NCBI GenBank assembly: GCA_026003755.1
Contig: BPHV01000004.1
Location: forward strand, 62,001 to 126,000
Direction of reading: 5' to 3'
DNA length: 64,000 nt
From: Candidatus Roseilinea sp.
GTDB lineage: Bacteria > Chloroflexota > Anaerolineae > J036 > Brachytrichaceae
The notes beneath the pieces were generated by a model. It worked only from the letters and a program-made list of their open reading frames with translations. It searched no databases and was not told the origin of the DNA. How positions within the stretch are numbered: the stretch's first letter is position 1; each line of letters opens with the position of its first letter. Shown here piece by piece: positions 56,780 through 64,000 of this stretch. Position numbers and translations under genes: made by a program.

Positions 56780-57121
56780 GTGGAAAACAGCTTTACCGTA
56801 GCCGAAGAGACAACGGCTGAGCCTCCAAAGCCCAAAGCTGCAACCGAAAAGTCTCAGAAGAAAAAGGCAACAGCGCATCGAGCGCCCAGCGTCGAAACAA
56901 GCATCGTGCGGCCCAGGCGTGTTGATGAGTTCGCGGCAACGAACACCGTGCCTGACTACAAGGATTATGAGCGACTCCGCCGCTACATCACCGCTCAGGG
57001 CAAAATCCTGCCCCGCCGGCGCAGCGGCCTTAGCGCAAAGAACCAGCGGCTGATGGCCCGCGCCATCAAGCGCGCGCGCCATCTGGCGCTGTTGCCGATG
57101 CCGGGCATATTGAACAAGTGA
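56780..57121 (+). CDS. rpsR: 30S ribosomal protein S18 with N-terminal extension
   Basis: 113 residues, GTG start with GAGGG upstream. The conserved S18 core is [20 protein letters not shown] and [20 protein letters not shown], ending ALLPMPGIL. About 40 residues of Lys/Ala/Thr-rich sequence precede it ([20 protein letters not shown]), longer than in most S18. It pairs with rpmG just downstream, a common ribosomal arrangement. Confidence 0.95.
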   Translation: MENSFTVAEETTAEPPKPKAATEKSQKKKATAHRAPSVETSIVRPRRVDEFAATNTVPDYKDYERLRRYITAQGKILPRRRSGLSAKNQRLMARAIKRARHLALLPMPGILNK

Positions 57122-57179
57122 CCAGCACAGATGTTCGACGCAACGCACGCTGCGAACAACTGTCATCCAGGAGGTTGGC

Positions 57180-57347
57180 ATGGCCAGCAAAAAGAAAGGC
57201 AATCGAATCGTGATCAGGCTGAAGAGCACTGAGAGCGGCCATTTCTACCTGACTGAGAAAAATCGCAAGAACGACACAGCCCGCCTTGAGCTTCGCCGCT
57301 ATGATCCGTTCGTCCGCCGGCATGTGCTATACAAAGAGGAGAAATGA
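57180..57347 (+). CDS. rpmG: 50S ribosomal protein L33
   Basis: 55 residues starting [20 protein letters not shown] and continuing [20 protein letters not shown] to [14 protein letters not shown], an excellent match to bL33. It has no zinc-binding cysteine pairs, so it is the Cys-free form. The ATG is preceded by a strong AGGAGGT. It lies 58 bases after rpsR and before a clear terminator. Confidence 0.97.
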   Translation: MASKKKGNRIVIRLKSTESGHFYLTEKNRKNDTARLELRRYDPFVRRHVLYKEEK

Positions 57348-57411
57348 ACTTCTCCTCTGCCGAGCAGAAGGCTCGAGCGTAGCTGCGAACCAAGAGGGCA
57401 CATGACGACGC

Positions 57412-57442
57412 ACACCCGAAGCGAATATGCTTCGGGTGTTTT
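57412..57442 (+). terminator. Intrinsic terminator after rpmG
   Basis: ACACCCGAAGC and GCTTCGGGTGT form an 11-bp stem around GAATAT, followed by TTT. Confidence 0.85.
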
Positions 57443-57493
57443 GTATCGGACCGGCGCATGCCCTAATGCGGCTCATCATTCAATTTGCGCTGC

Positions 57494-58960
57494 ATGAGAC
57501 CACGCCAAGGGTGTAGCTGGCTGATGGTCGTCGCCCTCATCTTCGTCCCGGCCTGTGCGACGACCAACGCTTCTGCGCCTCCCGGTCATCCGTCGCCGCC
57601 GACCGCAGCCGGCGCGCCGGCCACACCTCAGCCGGCGGCCCAACTCACAGCTACGCCGACGCCGGTTTGGCCACTCGCAGCGCTGCTCGCCATCCCAACC
57701 GAAACGCCTGCGCCCCCGCAGCAGAAGATCGTGATCGAATCGCCGGCGCGCGGCGCGACGGTGCTCAGCCCATTTCGGCTGTCCGGCAACGTCGCACTCA
57801 CACCGATGGACAAAACACTGCGCTATCGCTTGACGGACGCCTTCGGCAACGTCATCGGCAATGGCAAGATTGCCGTTGAGGGAGTCCCCGGCGAGCCCGG
57901 CGTCTTTAGCGCGACGGTCGCCTACGCGATGTCGCCGGCCGGCCCGCTGCGCATCGAGGTCATCGGCGCAGACGGCGCCGCTGAGCAAACCGCGCAAATC
58001 CCGATGCTGACGGTGAACCTGCCGCAAGGCGTGCGCCTTACGATCAACGCCATAGCCACCAAGCTGCGCGCCGACGCTGTGCCGCGCAAGCCCAACATAC
58101 GCTTCCCGATAGATTGGAACGGCTGGCCGCGCCATCTCAGATTGCTCTTCGACGAAGATCAACCCGGCGCAGGGTTCGACCCCCGTCAACGTCAAATCCT
58201 GATCCTGCCCCTGGAGGACTACCAAAAGTTATTCCGAGGCGCGGAGGCGGAATCTTTTGGTCAAGCGATCCGTTCATTCCAGGCTTTGCTCGCCGAGCGA
58301 CCGGCGCAGTTGAAACAAGACCCCCTGCTGCTGCCGGCTTCGGACCTCAGCCAGGCGATGCGCGCGCAGGTGCGCTATCTGGAATTCGACGGCGGCAGCG
58401 GCATGCGCTTCCTCACGCACCTGACCCAAGAGCTTCGCCCGCTCACCGCGTCGAGCCTCATCTACACGTTCCAGGGGCTGACGTATGATGGTCGCTACTA
58501 CATCGCGGCGTACTTCCCGGTCACGACGACTGTCCTGCCGGCTACTTCGGCTGAGATCACCCAATCCGAGCGCGATGAGTTCAAGCGCGACTACTTCGCG
58601 TACGCAGAGGGAATTGCGCAAAAGCTGGACGCGCAGCCGGCGAGTTTTACCCCTGCACTGGCTGCGCTGGACGCCATGATCGCATCGTTGCAGATTGACG
58701 GCGACGTGCTCAGCCAAGGGCTGCAGTCGGCAGATGCGCCGATCGGCCAGGCCACCGAGCTGCTCAACATCCGCTCCGGACCGGGCACGCGCTTTCGCAT
58801 CATCGGCCAGCTCGACCCCGGCGAGCAAGTCGAGCTACTCACCCGTAACACCGAGGCGAGTTGGCTGCGTATCCGCAGCGCGTCAGGGGTAGTCGGCTGG
58901 GTCAGTCGCGACTATGTGGATACAGCGTTCGACATCCGTCAATTGCCCATTCAACCATGA
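57494..58960 (+). CDS. Lipoprotein with Ig-like (Gmad2-like) and SH3 domains (488 aa)
   Basis: From ATG 57494 the protein reads MRPRQGCSWLMVVALIFVPA then C, a lipoprotein signal. A Thr/Pro/Ala-rich spacer leads to an Ig-like domain (IVIESPARGATVLSPFRLSG, YRLTDAFGNVIGNGKIAVEG) resembling Gmad2. The centre (residues about 190-400) is not recognised. The C-terminus is an SH3 domain, LLNIRSGPGTRFRIIGQLDP then VELLTRNTEASWLRIRSASG. It is probably a cell-surface, peptidoglycan-associated protein. The ATG of sbcD overlaps its stop. Confidence 0.8.
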   Translation: MRPRQGCSWLMVVALIFVPACATTNASAPPGHPSPPTAAGAPATPQPAAQLTATPTPVWPLAALLAIPTETPAPPQQKIVIESPARGATVLSPFRLSGNVALTPMDKTLRYRLTDAFGNVIGNGKIAVEGVPGEPGVFSATVAYAMSPAGPLRIEVIGADGAAEQTAQIPMLTVNLPQGVRLTINAIATKLRADAVPRKPNIRFPIDWNGWPRHLRLLFDEDQPGAGFDPRQRQILILPLEDYQKLFRGAEAESFGQAIRSFQALLAERPAQLKQDPLLLPASDLSQAMRAQVRYLEFDGGSGMRFLTHLTQELRPLTASSLIYTFQGLTYDGRYYIAAYFPVTTTVLPATSAEITQSERDEFKRDYFAYAEGIAQKLDAQPASFTPALAALDAMIASLQIDGDVLSQGLQSADAPIGQATELLNIRSGPGTRFRIIGQLDPGEQVELLTRNTEASWLRIRSASGVVGWVSRDYVDTAFDIRQLPIQP

Positions 58961-60207
58961 ACCCGCGTGAGCCGATCAGAATCTTGCATTTCGCCGATCT
59001 TCACATCGGCATGGAAAACTACGGGCGCATCGATCCCGAGACCGGACTGAACCAGCGCGCGCTGGACTTCGTATCGCGCTTGAAGGAAATCGTGGACTGC
59101 GCCATCGAGCGCCAAGCCGACGTGGTTATTTTCGCAGGCGACGCCTTCAAGACGCGCGACCCTAATCCCACCTACCAGCGCGCCTTCGCCCGCCAGATCA
59201 TGCGCCTCTCGCGCGCTCACGTGACCACCGTGTTGCTGGTCGGCAACCACGACACGCCGGTCATGGAGCAGCGCGCCAGCAGCCTGGACATCTTCGCGAC
59301 GCTCAATGTGCCCAACGTGATCGTGGGGCGCGAGGAGAAATTGCATCGCATCGAGACCGCGCGCGGCGTTGTGCAGATCGCCACCGTGCCCTGGCCACAG
59401 CGCAACCGTCTGCTGAAATACGAAGAGTATCGCGGCATGACCGTCGAGCAGCTCGACCACGAGATGGAGCGCATCCTCGGCGATGAGTTACAGCGCTTGG
59501 CCGGCGAAGTAGACGCCAACTTTCCGGCCATCTTGGCCGGCCACTTTACAGTCAGCGGCGCGGTATTTGGCTCGGAGCGCAACGTGATGTTGGGGCGCGA
59601 TACAGTCGTCAAGCTCAGCAGCTTGCACCTGGAGGCATGGGACTATGTCGCCCTGGGTCACATTCACAAACATCAAGATGTGAACTCAGGCAAGTATCCG
59701 GGCGTGGTGTATTCCGGCAGCTTGGAGCGCATAGATTTTGGCGAGGAAAGCGAACCGAAAGGCTTCTGCTGGATCGAAGCCCAACGCGGCGACACCCGAT
59801 GGCGCTTCGAGCCGATGCGCAGCGTGCGCCCCTTCGTCTCGATCTATGCCGATGCGACGCAAGACGGCGACCAACCCACCGATGCGGTGCTGCGCGAGAT
59901 CGCGCGCCATGAGATCAGGGATGCTGTGGTGCGCGTGCGCGTGAAACTGCTCCAGCATCAGGAGGCCATGCTGCAGGCCGGCGCTATTGAAGCCGCTTTA
60001 GGAGACGCTTATTTCATCGCCGGCATCTCGCGCGACGTGCAGCGTGATGCGCGCTCGCGCATCGGCATTCAGAATCCGGAGACGCTGTCGCCCGAAGCAC
60101 TACTCGAGCGCTACCTTGTGAGCAAAAATACGCCGCGGGATCACATTGATGACCTCATGCGCGCCGCGCGCGAGCTGATGGATGCCAACACCAGCCCGAC
60201 CGCTTGA
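58957..60207 (+). CDS. sbcD: Exonuclease subunit SbcD (Mre11-like)
   Basis: 416 residues. Calcineurin-like phosphoesterase: ILHFADLHIGMENYGRIDPE, VVIFAGDAFKTRDPNPTYQR, LLVGNHDTPVMEQRASSLDI, AILAGHFTVSGAVFG and YVALGHIHKHQDV hold the two-metal ligands, and GSLERIDFGEESEPKGF is typical of SbcD. It normally acts with the SbcC ATPase to open hairpins and trim ends. No sbcC is adjacent; the next gene is on the other strand. Confidence 0.93.
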   Translation: MNPREPIRILHFADLHIGMENYGRIDPETGLNQRALDFVSRLKEIVDCAIERQADVVIFAGDAFKTRDPNPTYQRAFARQIMRLSRAHVTTVLLVGNHDTPVMEQRASSLDIFATLNVPNVIVGREEKLHRIETARGVVQIATVPWPQRNRLLKYEEYRGMTVEQLDHEMERILGDELQRLAGEVDANFPAILAGHFTVSGAVFGSERNVMLGRDTVVKLSSLHLEAWDYVALGHIHKHQDVNSGKYPGVVYSGSLERIDFGEESEPKGFCWIEAQRGDTRWRFEPMRSVRPFVSIYADATQDGDQPTDAVLREIARHEIRDAVVRVRVKLLQHQEAMLQAGAIEAALGDAYFIAGISRDVQRDARSRIGIQNPETLSPEALLERYLVSKNTPRDHIDDLMRAARELMDANTSPTA

Positions 60208-60226
60208 CGGTCGGCAGTCAACCGGC

Positions 60227-61519
60227 CTACCCCAGCAGCACGATCGCTGCGATCAGCGTGAGCGTTGTGATGATCAAGCCAGGCTTGAGATACTCCATGA
60301 AGGTCAGCTTGATGCCGAACTTGAGCGCCTGCTCAGCCACGATGAGGTTGGCCACTGAGCCGATCAGCGTGAGATTGCCGGCCAGGGTGGACGCTGCAGC
60401 TAACGTCAGCCAGGCTTGCGTTGGATCGGCGAACTGCGGCACGAGCGGGCGAAACAACAACACCGCCGGCACATTCGAGATCAGATTGCTCAACAGCGTA
60501 GTGACGAGCGCCAGCGGGGCGACGCCTGCAAATGCCAGCGGCTTCACCAGCGCGAACAACTGCGCCGAAACGCCGGTGACTTCCAGCGCGCCGGTGACGA
60601 CGAACAAGCCGCCGAACATCACTAACAACGGCCAATCCACCAAGGCCAGGATGCGCGCCGACTCAAAACGCCGGCTGATCAGAATGGCGCACGCGGCGAC
60701 GAAGGCCGCCACGGTGACGTTGACCCCGGCCAGGAACGCAATCAGCATGAGTGCGACAACGATCAAGCTCTTGCGCAGCGTAGATGCGTAGATCGTCGCC
60801 TCGGCCTGGGCCAGGGTGATCGGCGCGCCTTCATGTCGCGGCGCAACAATTGCCGATGAGTCGGCTTCATGCGCTGCATCCTGCGCGCCGCGAAACTCGC
60901 GCGGATACAGCAGCCAAATGACCGCAAACACCACCGCCAAGCCAACCGCCGCCACCGGCCCCAAGCGCAACAGCCAATACAGATAGCCGATGCCCGACGA
61001 CGCGCCGATCAAAATGTTCTGCGGGTTGCCGGTGATCGTGGCGACCGAACCGACGTTTGCCGCGCAAGCCAGCGCGATGAGATATGGCATCGGATTGCGC
61101 TTCAGCCGCAACACCACCCCACACACCAGCGGCGTCAGCATGACGCAAACCGGATCATTGAGGAAGAGCATGGACAACGCGCCTGCCGTGACCACGACCA
61201 GGATGAGCAGCACCGTCGGCGCATTGGTCCGCTCAATGACCACCGCGCCCACCCAGGTGAAGAAGCCCGAAAGCTCCAGCACGGCGTTGATGATCATCAT
61301 GCTCAATAGCAGAACCAGCGTGCCCAAGTCAATCGTCCGTTCGGCCTGCGGGAGCGTAAGCACCCCGAAGACCAGCACGGCGCCGGCGCCGATCATGGCG
61401 ATCGCCGCGCGATTGAGCTTCAGGCGGGGGATTTCGCCCATCGCCAGGGCGACGAACGTGACCAGGGCGATCACCGCCGCGCCGGCCGATGGCGCGATGT
61501 GAAAGGGGGCAAACGGCAT
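60227..61519 (-). CDS. ArsB/NhaD/DASS-superfamily ion transporter
   Basis: 430 residues and about eleven hydrophobic segments arranged as an inverted repeat. Landmarks: LELSGFFTWVGAVVIE, FLNDPVCVMLTPLVCGVVLR, LACAANVGSVATITGNPQNI and, in the second half, LLSNLISNVPAVLLFRPLVP and AGNLTLIGSVANLIVAEQAL, which are re-entrant hairpin motifs of the ion-transporter superfamily (citrate, arsenite, sulfate and similar anions). The substrate cannot be read from sequence. Confidence 0.88.
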   Translation of the reverse strand: MPFAPFHIAPSAGAAVIALVTFVALAMGEIPRLKLNRAAIAMIGAGAVLVFGVLTLPQAERTIDLGTLVLLLSMMIINAVLELSGFFTWVGAVVIERTNAPTVLLILVVVTAGALSMLFLNDPVCVMLTPLVCGVVLRLKRNPMPYLIALACAANVGSVATITGNPQNILIGASSGIGYLYWLLRLGPVAAVGLAVVFAVIWLLYPREFRGAQDAAHEADSSAIVAPRHEGAPITLAQAEATIYASTLRKSLIVVALMLIAFLAGVNVTVAAFVAACAILISRRFESARILALVDWPLLVMFGGLFVVTGALEVTGVSAQLFALVKPLAFAGVAPLALVTTLLSNLISNVPAVLLFRPLVPQFADPTQAWLTLAAASTLAGNLTLIGSVANLIVAEQALKFGIKLTFMEYLKPGLIITTLTLIAAIVLLG

Positions 61520-61895
61520 AGGCTGTGCATTTTATGCGACGCGTTCGTCGCTACAACCGGCGACGACAATCGCGCCATCCCGCCCACCCCGCCGGGCAGG
61601 ACAAGGCCACAACGGTGGGGCTATGCCCACACCGTGGGCGCGACCGTGACACGGCGTGCCGCAAGCTGCGCCTTCAACGCCAGCCCCGGAGGCCAAGAAA
61701 CAGTGCGCCTGCGCCCAGGACGATCCGCCGGCCATCGCCCCAGGTATTCAAGCCATCATGCCGCCAGGCCGATGCCAAATATGCCGACCTGTCCCGCGAC
61801 TTTCATGAACTGCAACGACGATAGGAACGCTTCTGGGGATCGCCAATTTGGGCGAGTGCACTGAACGATTTGACAAAGGCGCATCTGCGCCCGCC
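61520..61895. other. Intergenic stretch, no convincing gene
   Basis: About 376 bases between the transporter and glpD genes, both on the minus strand. A minus-strand patch near 61700-61760 reads like the end of a small membrane protein (RRIVLGAGALFLGLRGWR), and an upstream patch near 61754-61810 reads KVAGQVGIFGIGLAA in another frame, suggesting a decayed short gene. Nothing else supported. Confidence 0.4.
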
Positions 61896-63575
61896 TCACC
61901 CCCCTTCGGCTAGGCGATCGCGATACCGCGCTACCTGAGCCTCGATCTCGCGGGATGACCAGCCCAGTTCGCGCGCCATCACCTGCGCGACCACCGGCGC
62001 CGGCTCGATGCCGCGCGACCAGTCCTCGAAGTTCAAATGCAGACGGCGCGATAGCACATCGTCGAGCGTCACAGCCATCTCTCGGCGGCAAGCATAGACG
62101 ACTTCGGCCAGAATGTAGGGCAAGTCAGACGCGATGCGCGCAGCGAGCGAAGGATCGTCAGCACACCATTGGAGAATCGCGCCGGCTTCGCTGCCGTACT
62201 GGCTCAGCCTGTTGATGACGTCGGCGCCCCAGCCGAAACGGCCGGCGGCTTCCGATAGCGCTGCGCGGCAAGCCGGATAGCCCTCCGCGCCATCGAGCGG
62301 CATCTCCTCGGTAGGATGGGCAACCGGCTTGCCCTCGCGCCTGGCGAGGTGATCGAGCGCATCTTGGGCCATCCGGCGGTAGGTGGTGAGCTTGCCGCCG
62401 GTGATGGTGATCATGCTGCCCGGCCCATCCACCACAACGTGCGTGCGCGAGAGCTTAGCCGTGTCAGCGCCGTCGGACCCGGCCGGGCTGATGAGCGGAC
62501 GATAGCCCGCCCACGCGCTGATTACGTGCGCGCGGGTGAGCTTGATGCGCAGGTAGGCGTTGGCCGTGTTGATCAGATAGTCAATGTCCTCATCGGTCGC
62601 CACCGGATGGTCTAGATCGCCCCCCTGGGTATCGGTTGTGCCGAGCGTGACGCGCGTATTCCACGGCACGATGAACAGCAGCCGCCCGTCGGGCGTCTCC
62701 GGCAGCACGACGGCGTATTCGGTCGTCGGGAGCGCGTCGCGCGGCAGCGTGAGGTGCACCCCCTTGGCCGGCTGGATTGCAACGCGAGACTCGCCAGCCA
62801 TGGCTGCGATGCGCCCAGCAAACGCGCCCGCCGCGTTGATGATCGTCCCGGCGGGGATGACCCACTCGTCGCCGGTGAGCGCATCCCGCACGCGAGCCGC
62901 GCGGATCGCAGCGGGATTGGCCGGCGCATCAAAGTCGAAACCCAGCACCTCGGCGTAATTCGCCAGCAAGGCGCCGCGTTTGGCCGCAGTGCGCAGGACG
63001 GTCAGCGTCAGGCGGGTGTCATCGGTCTGACAGTCATAGTAGATGAAGCCATCTCGCAATCCCTCGGCTTTCAGCGCCGGCGCCAGTTCGAGCGTCTTCT
63101 GCGCGCCGATGTGTTTGTGGCCGGCGATGGCCAGGCGCCCCGCCATCACATCGTAGAGGATCAGGCCGGAACGCAGCAACCCGCTCATGCCGACGCCACC
63201 CGGCAGGGCGATGGGCGCGCCGAGTGGCCGTTTGTTCTCGACGTAGAGCGGCAGCACAAAGCCGAGCGGCCTCACCAGGTGCGGCGCGTTGCGCATCAAC
63301 CGTCCGCGCTCGATCAGGGCTTCGCGCACCAGCGCAAAATCGAACTGTGGTAAATAGCGAATGCCGCCGTGCACCAGCTTGGTGCTTTTGCTACTGGTGC
63401 CGCTGGCAAAGTCAGCCTTCTCCACCAGGCCGGTGCGGTAGCCGCGCGCGACGGCCTCCAGCACGACGCCGGCGCCGGTGATTCCGCCGCCGATGACCAA
63501 CACATCCACGCCATCGGCCGCCATGCGGCGCAATGCCGCGCGCCGTTCATCGTGCGATAGCCTGCCCTGCGTCAT
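61896..63575 (-). CDS. glpD: Glycerol-3-phosphate dehydrogenase (FAD-dependent)
   Basis: About 559 residues from ATG 63575 (TQGRLSHDERRAALRRMAAD); upstream extension has no family character. FAD-binding VLVIGGGITGAGVVLEAVAR, GTSSKSTKLVHGGIRYLPQF and GRLMRNAPHLVRPLGFVLPL are diagnostic for GlpD. ISPAGSDGADTAKLSRTHVV and the C-terminal helical domain complete it. It oxidises glycerol-3-phosphate to DHAP at the membrane, passing electrons to quinone. It is divergent from the oxidoreductase gene at 63665. Confidence 0.93.
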   Translation of the reverse strand: MTQGRLSHDERRAALRRMAADGVDVLVIGGGITGAGVVLEAVARGYRTGLVEKADFASGTSSKSTKLVHGGIRYLPQFDFALVREALIERGRLMRNAPHLVRPLGFVLPLYVENKRPLGAPIALPGGVGMSGLLRSGLILYDVMAGRLAIAGHKHIGAQKTLELAPALKAEGLRDGFIYYDCQTDDTRLTLTVLRTAAKRGALLANYAEVLGFDFDAPANPAAIRAARVRDALTGDEWVIPAGTIINAAGAFAGRIAAMAGESRVAIQPAKGVHLTLPRDALPTTEYAVVLPETPDGRLLFIVPWNTRVTLGTTDTQGGDLDHPVATDEDIDYLINTANAYLRIKLTRAHVISAWAGYRPLISPAGSDGADTAKLSRTHVVVDGPGSMITITGGKLTTYRRMAQDALDHLARREGKPVAHPTEEMPLDGAEGYPACRAALSEAAGRFGWGADVINRLSQYGSEAGAILQWCADDPSLAARIASDLPYILAEVVYACRREMAVTLDDVLSRRLHLNFEDWSRGIEPAPVVAQVMARELGWSSREIEAQVARYRDRLAEGG

Positions 63576-63664
63576 GCAGACCACTTTATCATCAATCAAT
63601 CTGATGACGCCGACGGTAACGCCATCGCCCCCACGTCCTTCCAATTCAGATATCATTCCCCATC

Positions 63665-64000
63665 ATGACCGCGCTGCCTACCTGCATCGGCATCATCGGC
63701 GCCGGCAACATCAGCTCGACCTATCTCGAAGCCGACCGCAAGTTCAAGAACATCTACATCACCAAAGTAGCCGATATTGACATGAACCGCGCGCAGGCGC
63801 AGGCGGAGAAGCACGACAAACAGGCCGCCACGGTGGATGAGCTACTCGCCGATCCTGAGATCACCATCGTCGTCAACCTAACCGTGCCGGCGGCGCATGC
63901 GCCGGTTGCGCTGCAAGCGCTGGAGGCCGGCAAGCACGTTTACAACGAGAAGCCACTGGCCACGACGCGGGAGGACGCACAGCGAATGCTCGCCCTGGCC
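63665..64000 (+). CDS. Gfo/Idh/MocA family oxidoreductase, 3' end outside window
   Basis: From ATG 63665: IGIIGAGNISSTYLEADRKF is the NAD(P)-binding Rossmann start, followed by ITKVADIDMNRAQAQAEKHD, IVVNLTVPAAHAPVALQALE and AGKHVYNEKPLATTREDAQR, which includes the conserved EKP motif. The family contains sugar and inositol dehydrogenases. The 112 codons present end in the window edge. A TATCAT hexamer lies nine bases before the start. Confidence 0.93.
   Translation, partial: MTALPTCIGIIGAGNISSTYLEADRKFKNIYITKVADIDMNRAQAQAEKHDKQAATVDELLADPEITIVVNLTVPAAHAPVALQALEAGKHVYNEKPLATTREDAQRMLALA

Overview
The window is a high-GC bacterial chromosome segment. Its gene content (DUF2298 and 'YesL'-type membrane proteins, a DUF5679 module fused to topoisomerase I, a NifJ-type pyruvate oxidoreductase, SH3-containing envelope proteins, a GDP-rhamnose pathway and several glycoside hydrolases) fits a heterotrophic Chloroflexota (Anaerolineae-like) organism. 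That assignment is inference from family recognition. Several housekeeping genes carry single-base frameshifts, so some apparent pseudogenes may be assembly errors, as expected in a metagenome-derived contig.

Layout. 1-10.5 kb is a scrambled accessory region. A module of fumarylacetoacetate-hydrolase (FAH) family gene, winged-helix-like gene and YesL-like membrane gene occurs twice (1-2.8 kb and 8.0-10.5 kb), with stretches almost identical in DNA. Between the copies lie two inverted, decayed copies of one DDE insertion sequence (2817-3698 and 7187-8036). They bracket AT-richer cargo: an HEIGHW zinc-peptidase-like gene, a frameshifted DarT-like (DUF4433) ADP-ribosyltransferase, a broken tandem copy of its 5' end behind a consensus sigma70 promoter, and a citramalate synthase gene cut by the IS. 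10.5-16 kb is core: priA, a SUMF1-type lipoprotein and ruvB on the minus strand, then a divergent NYN-domain gene. 16-20.8 kb is a three-gene cassette led by a 1139-residue protein with SLT-like, C39-like, four SH3-like and TIM-barrel glycosidase domains but no signal peptide; two unknown genes follow.

20.8-35.6 kb carries metabolism and membrane proteins: a GH4 glycosidase, threonine synthase, a large DUF2298 protein, an acetyl-xylan-esterase-like hydrolase, a nifJ broken by many frameshifts, a flavodoxin-like remnant, and two paralogous membrane glycosyltransferases, the second running through a decayed GH2 remnant. 35.9-42.8 kb is a minus-strand run: GT2, polyprenyl synthase, TatD, phosphohexomutase, GDP-mannose dehydratase and an Rmd-like reductase, consistent with GDP-D-rhamnose glycan synthesis. 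42.9-49 kb holds tRNA-Ser(CGA), nth, a GH36-like fragment, GH20, a HAD phosphatase and a GT4. 48.9-64 kb holds frameshifted topA, a DsbA-like thioredoxin protein, frameshifted kamA, an esterase, rpsR-rpmG, a Gmad2-like/SH3 lipoprotein, sbcD, an ion transporter, glpD and a partial Gfo/Idh/MocA oxidoreductase.

A recurrent structural feature is a set of short-unit, often inverted, minisatellite-like arrays (units such as GATTAGA/TCTAATC, TCTGA, GACGCAAGACGC). They sit between genes, supply stop codons to neighbours, and also lie in frame inside the DUF2298 gene and nifJ. No CRISPR array, rRNA or replication origin was seen.
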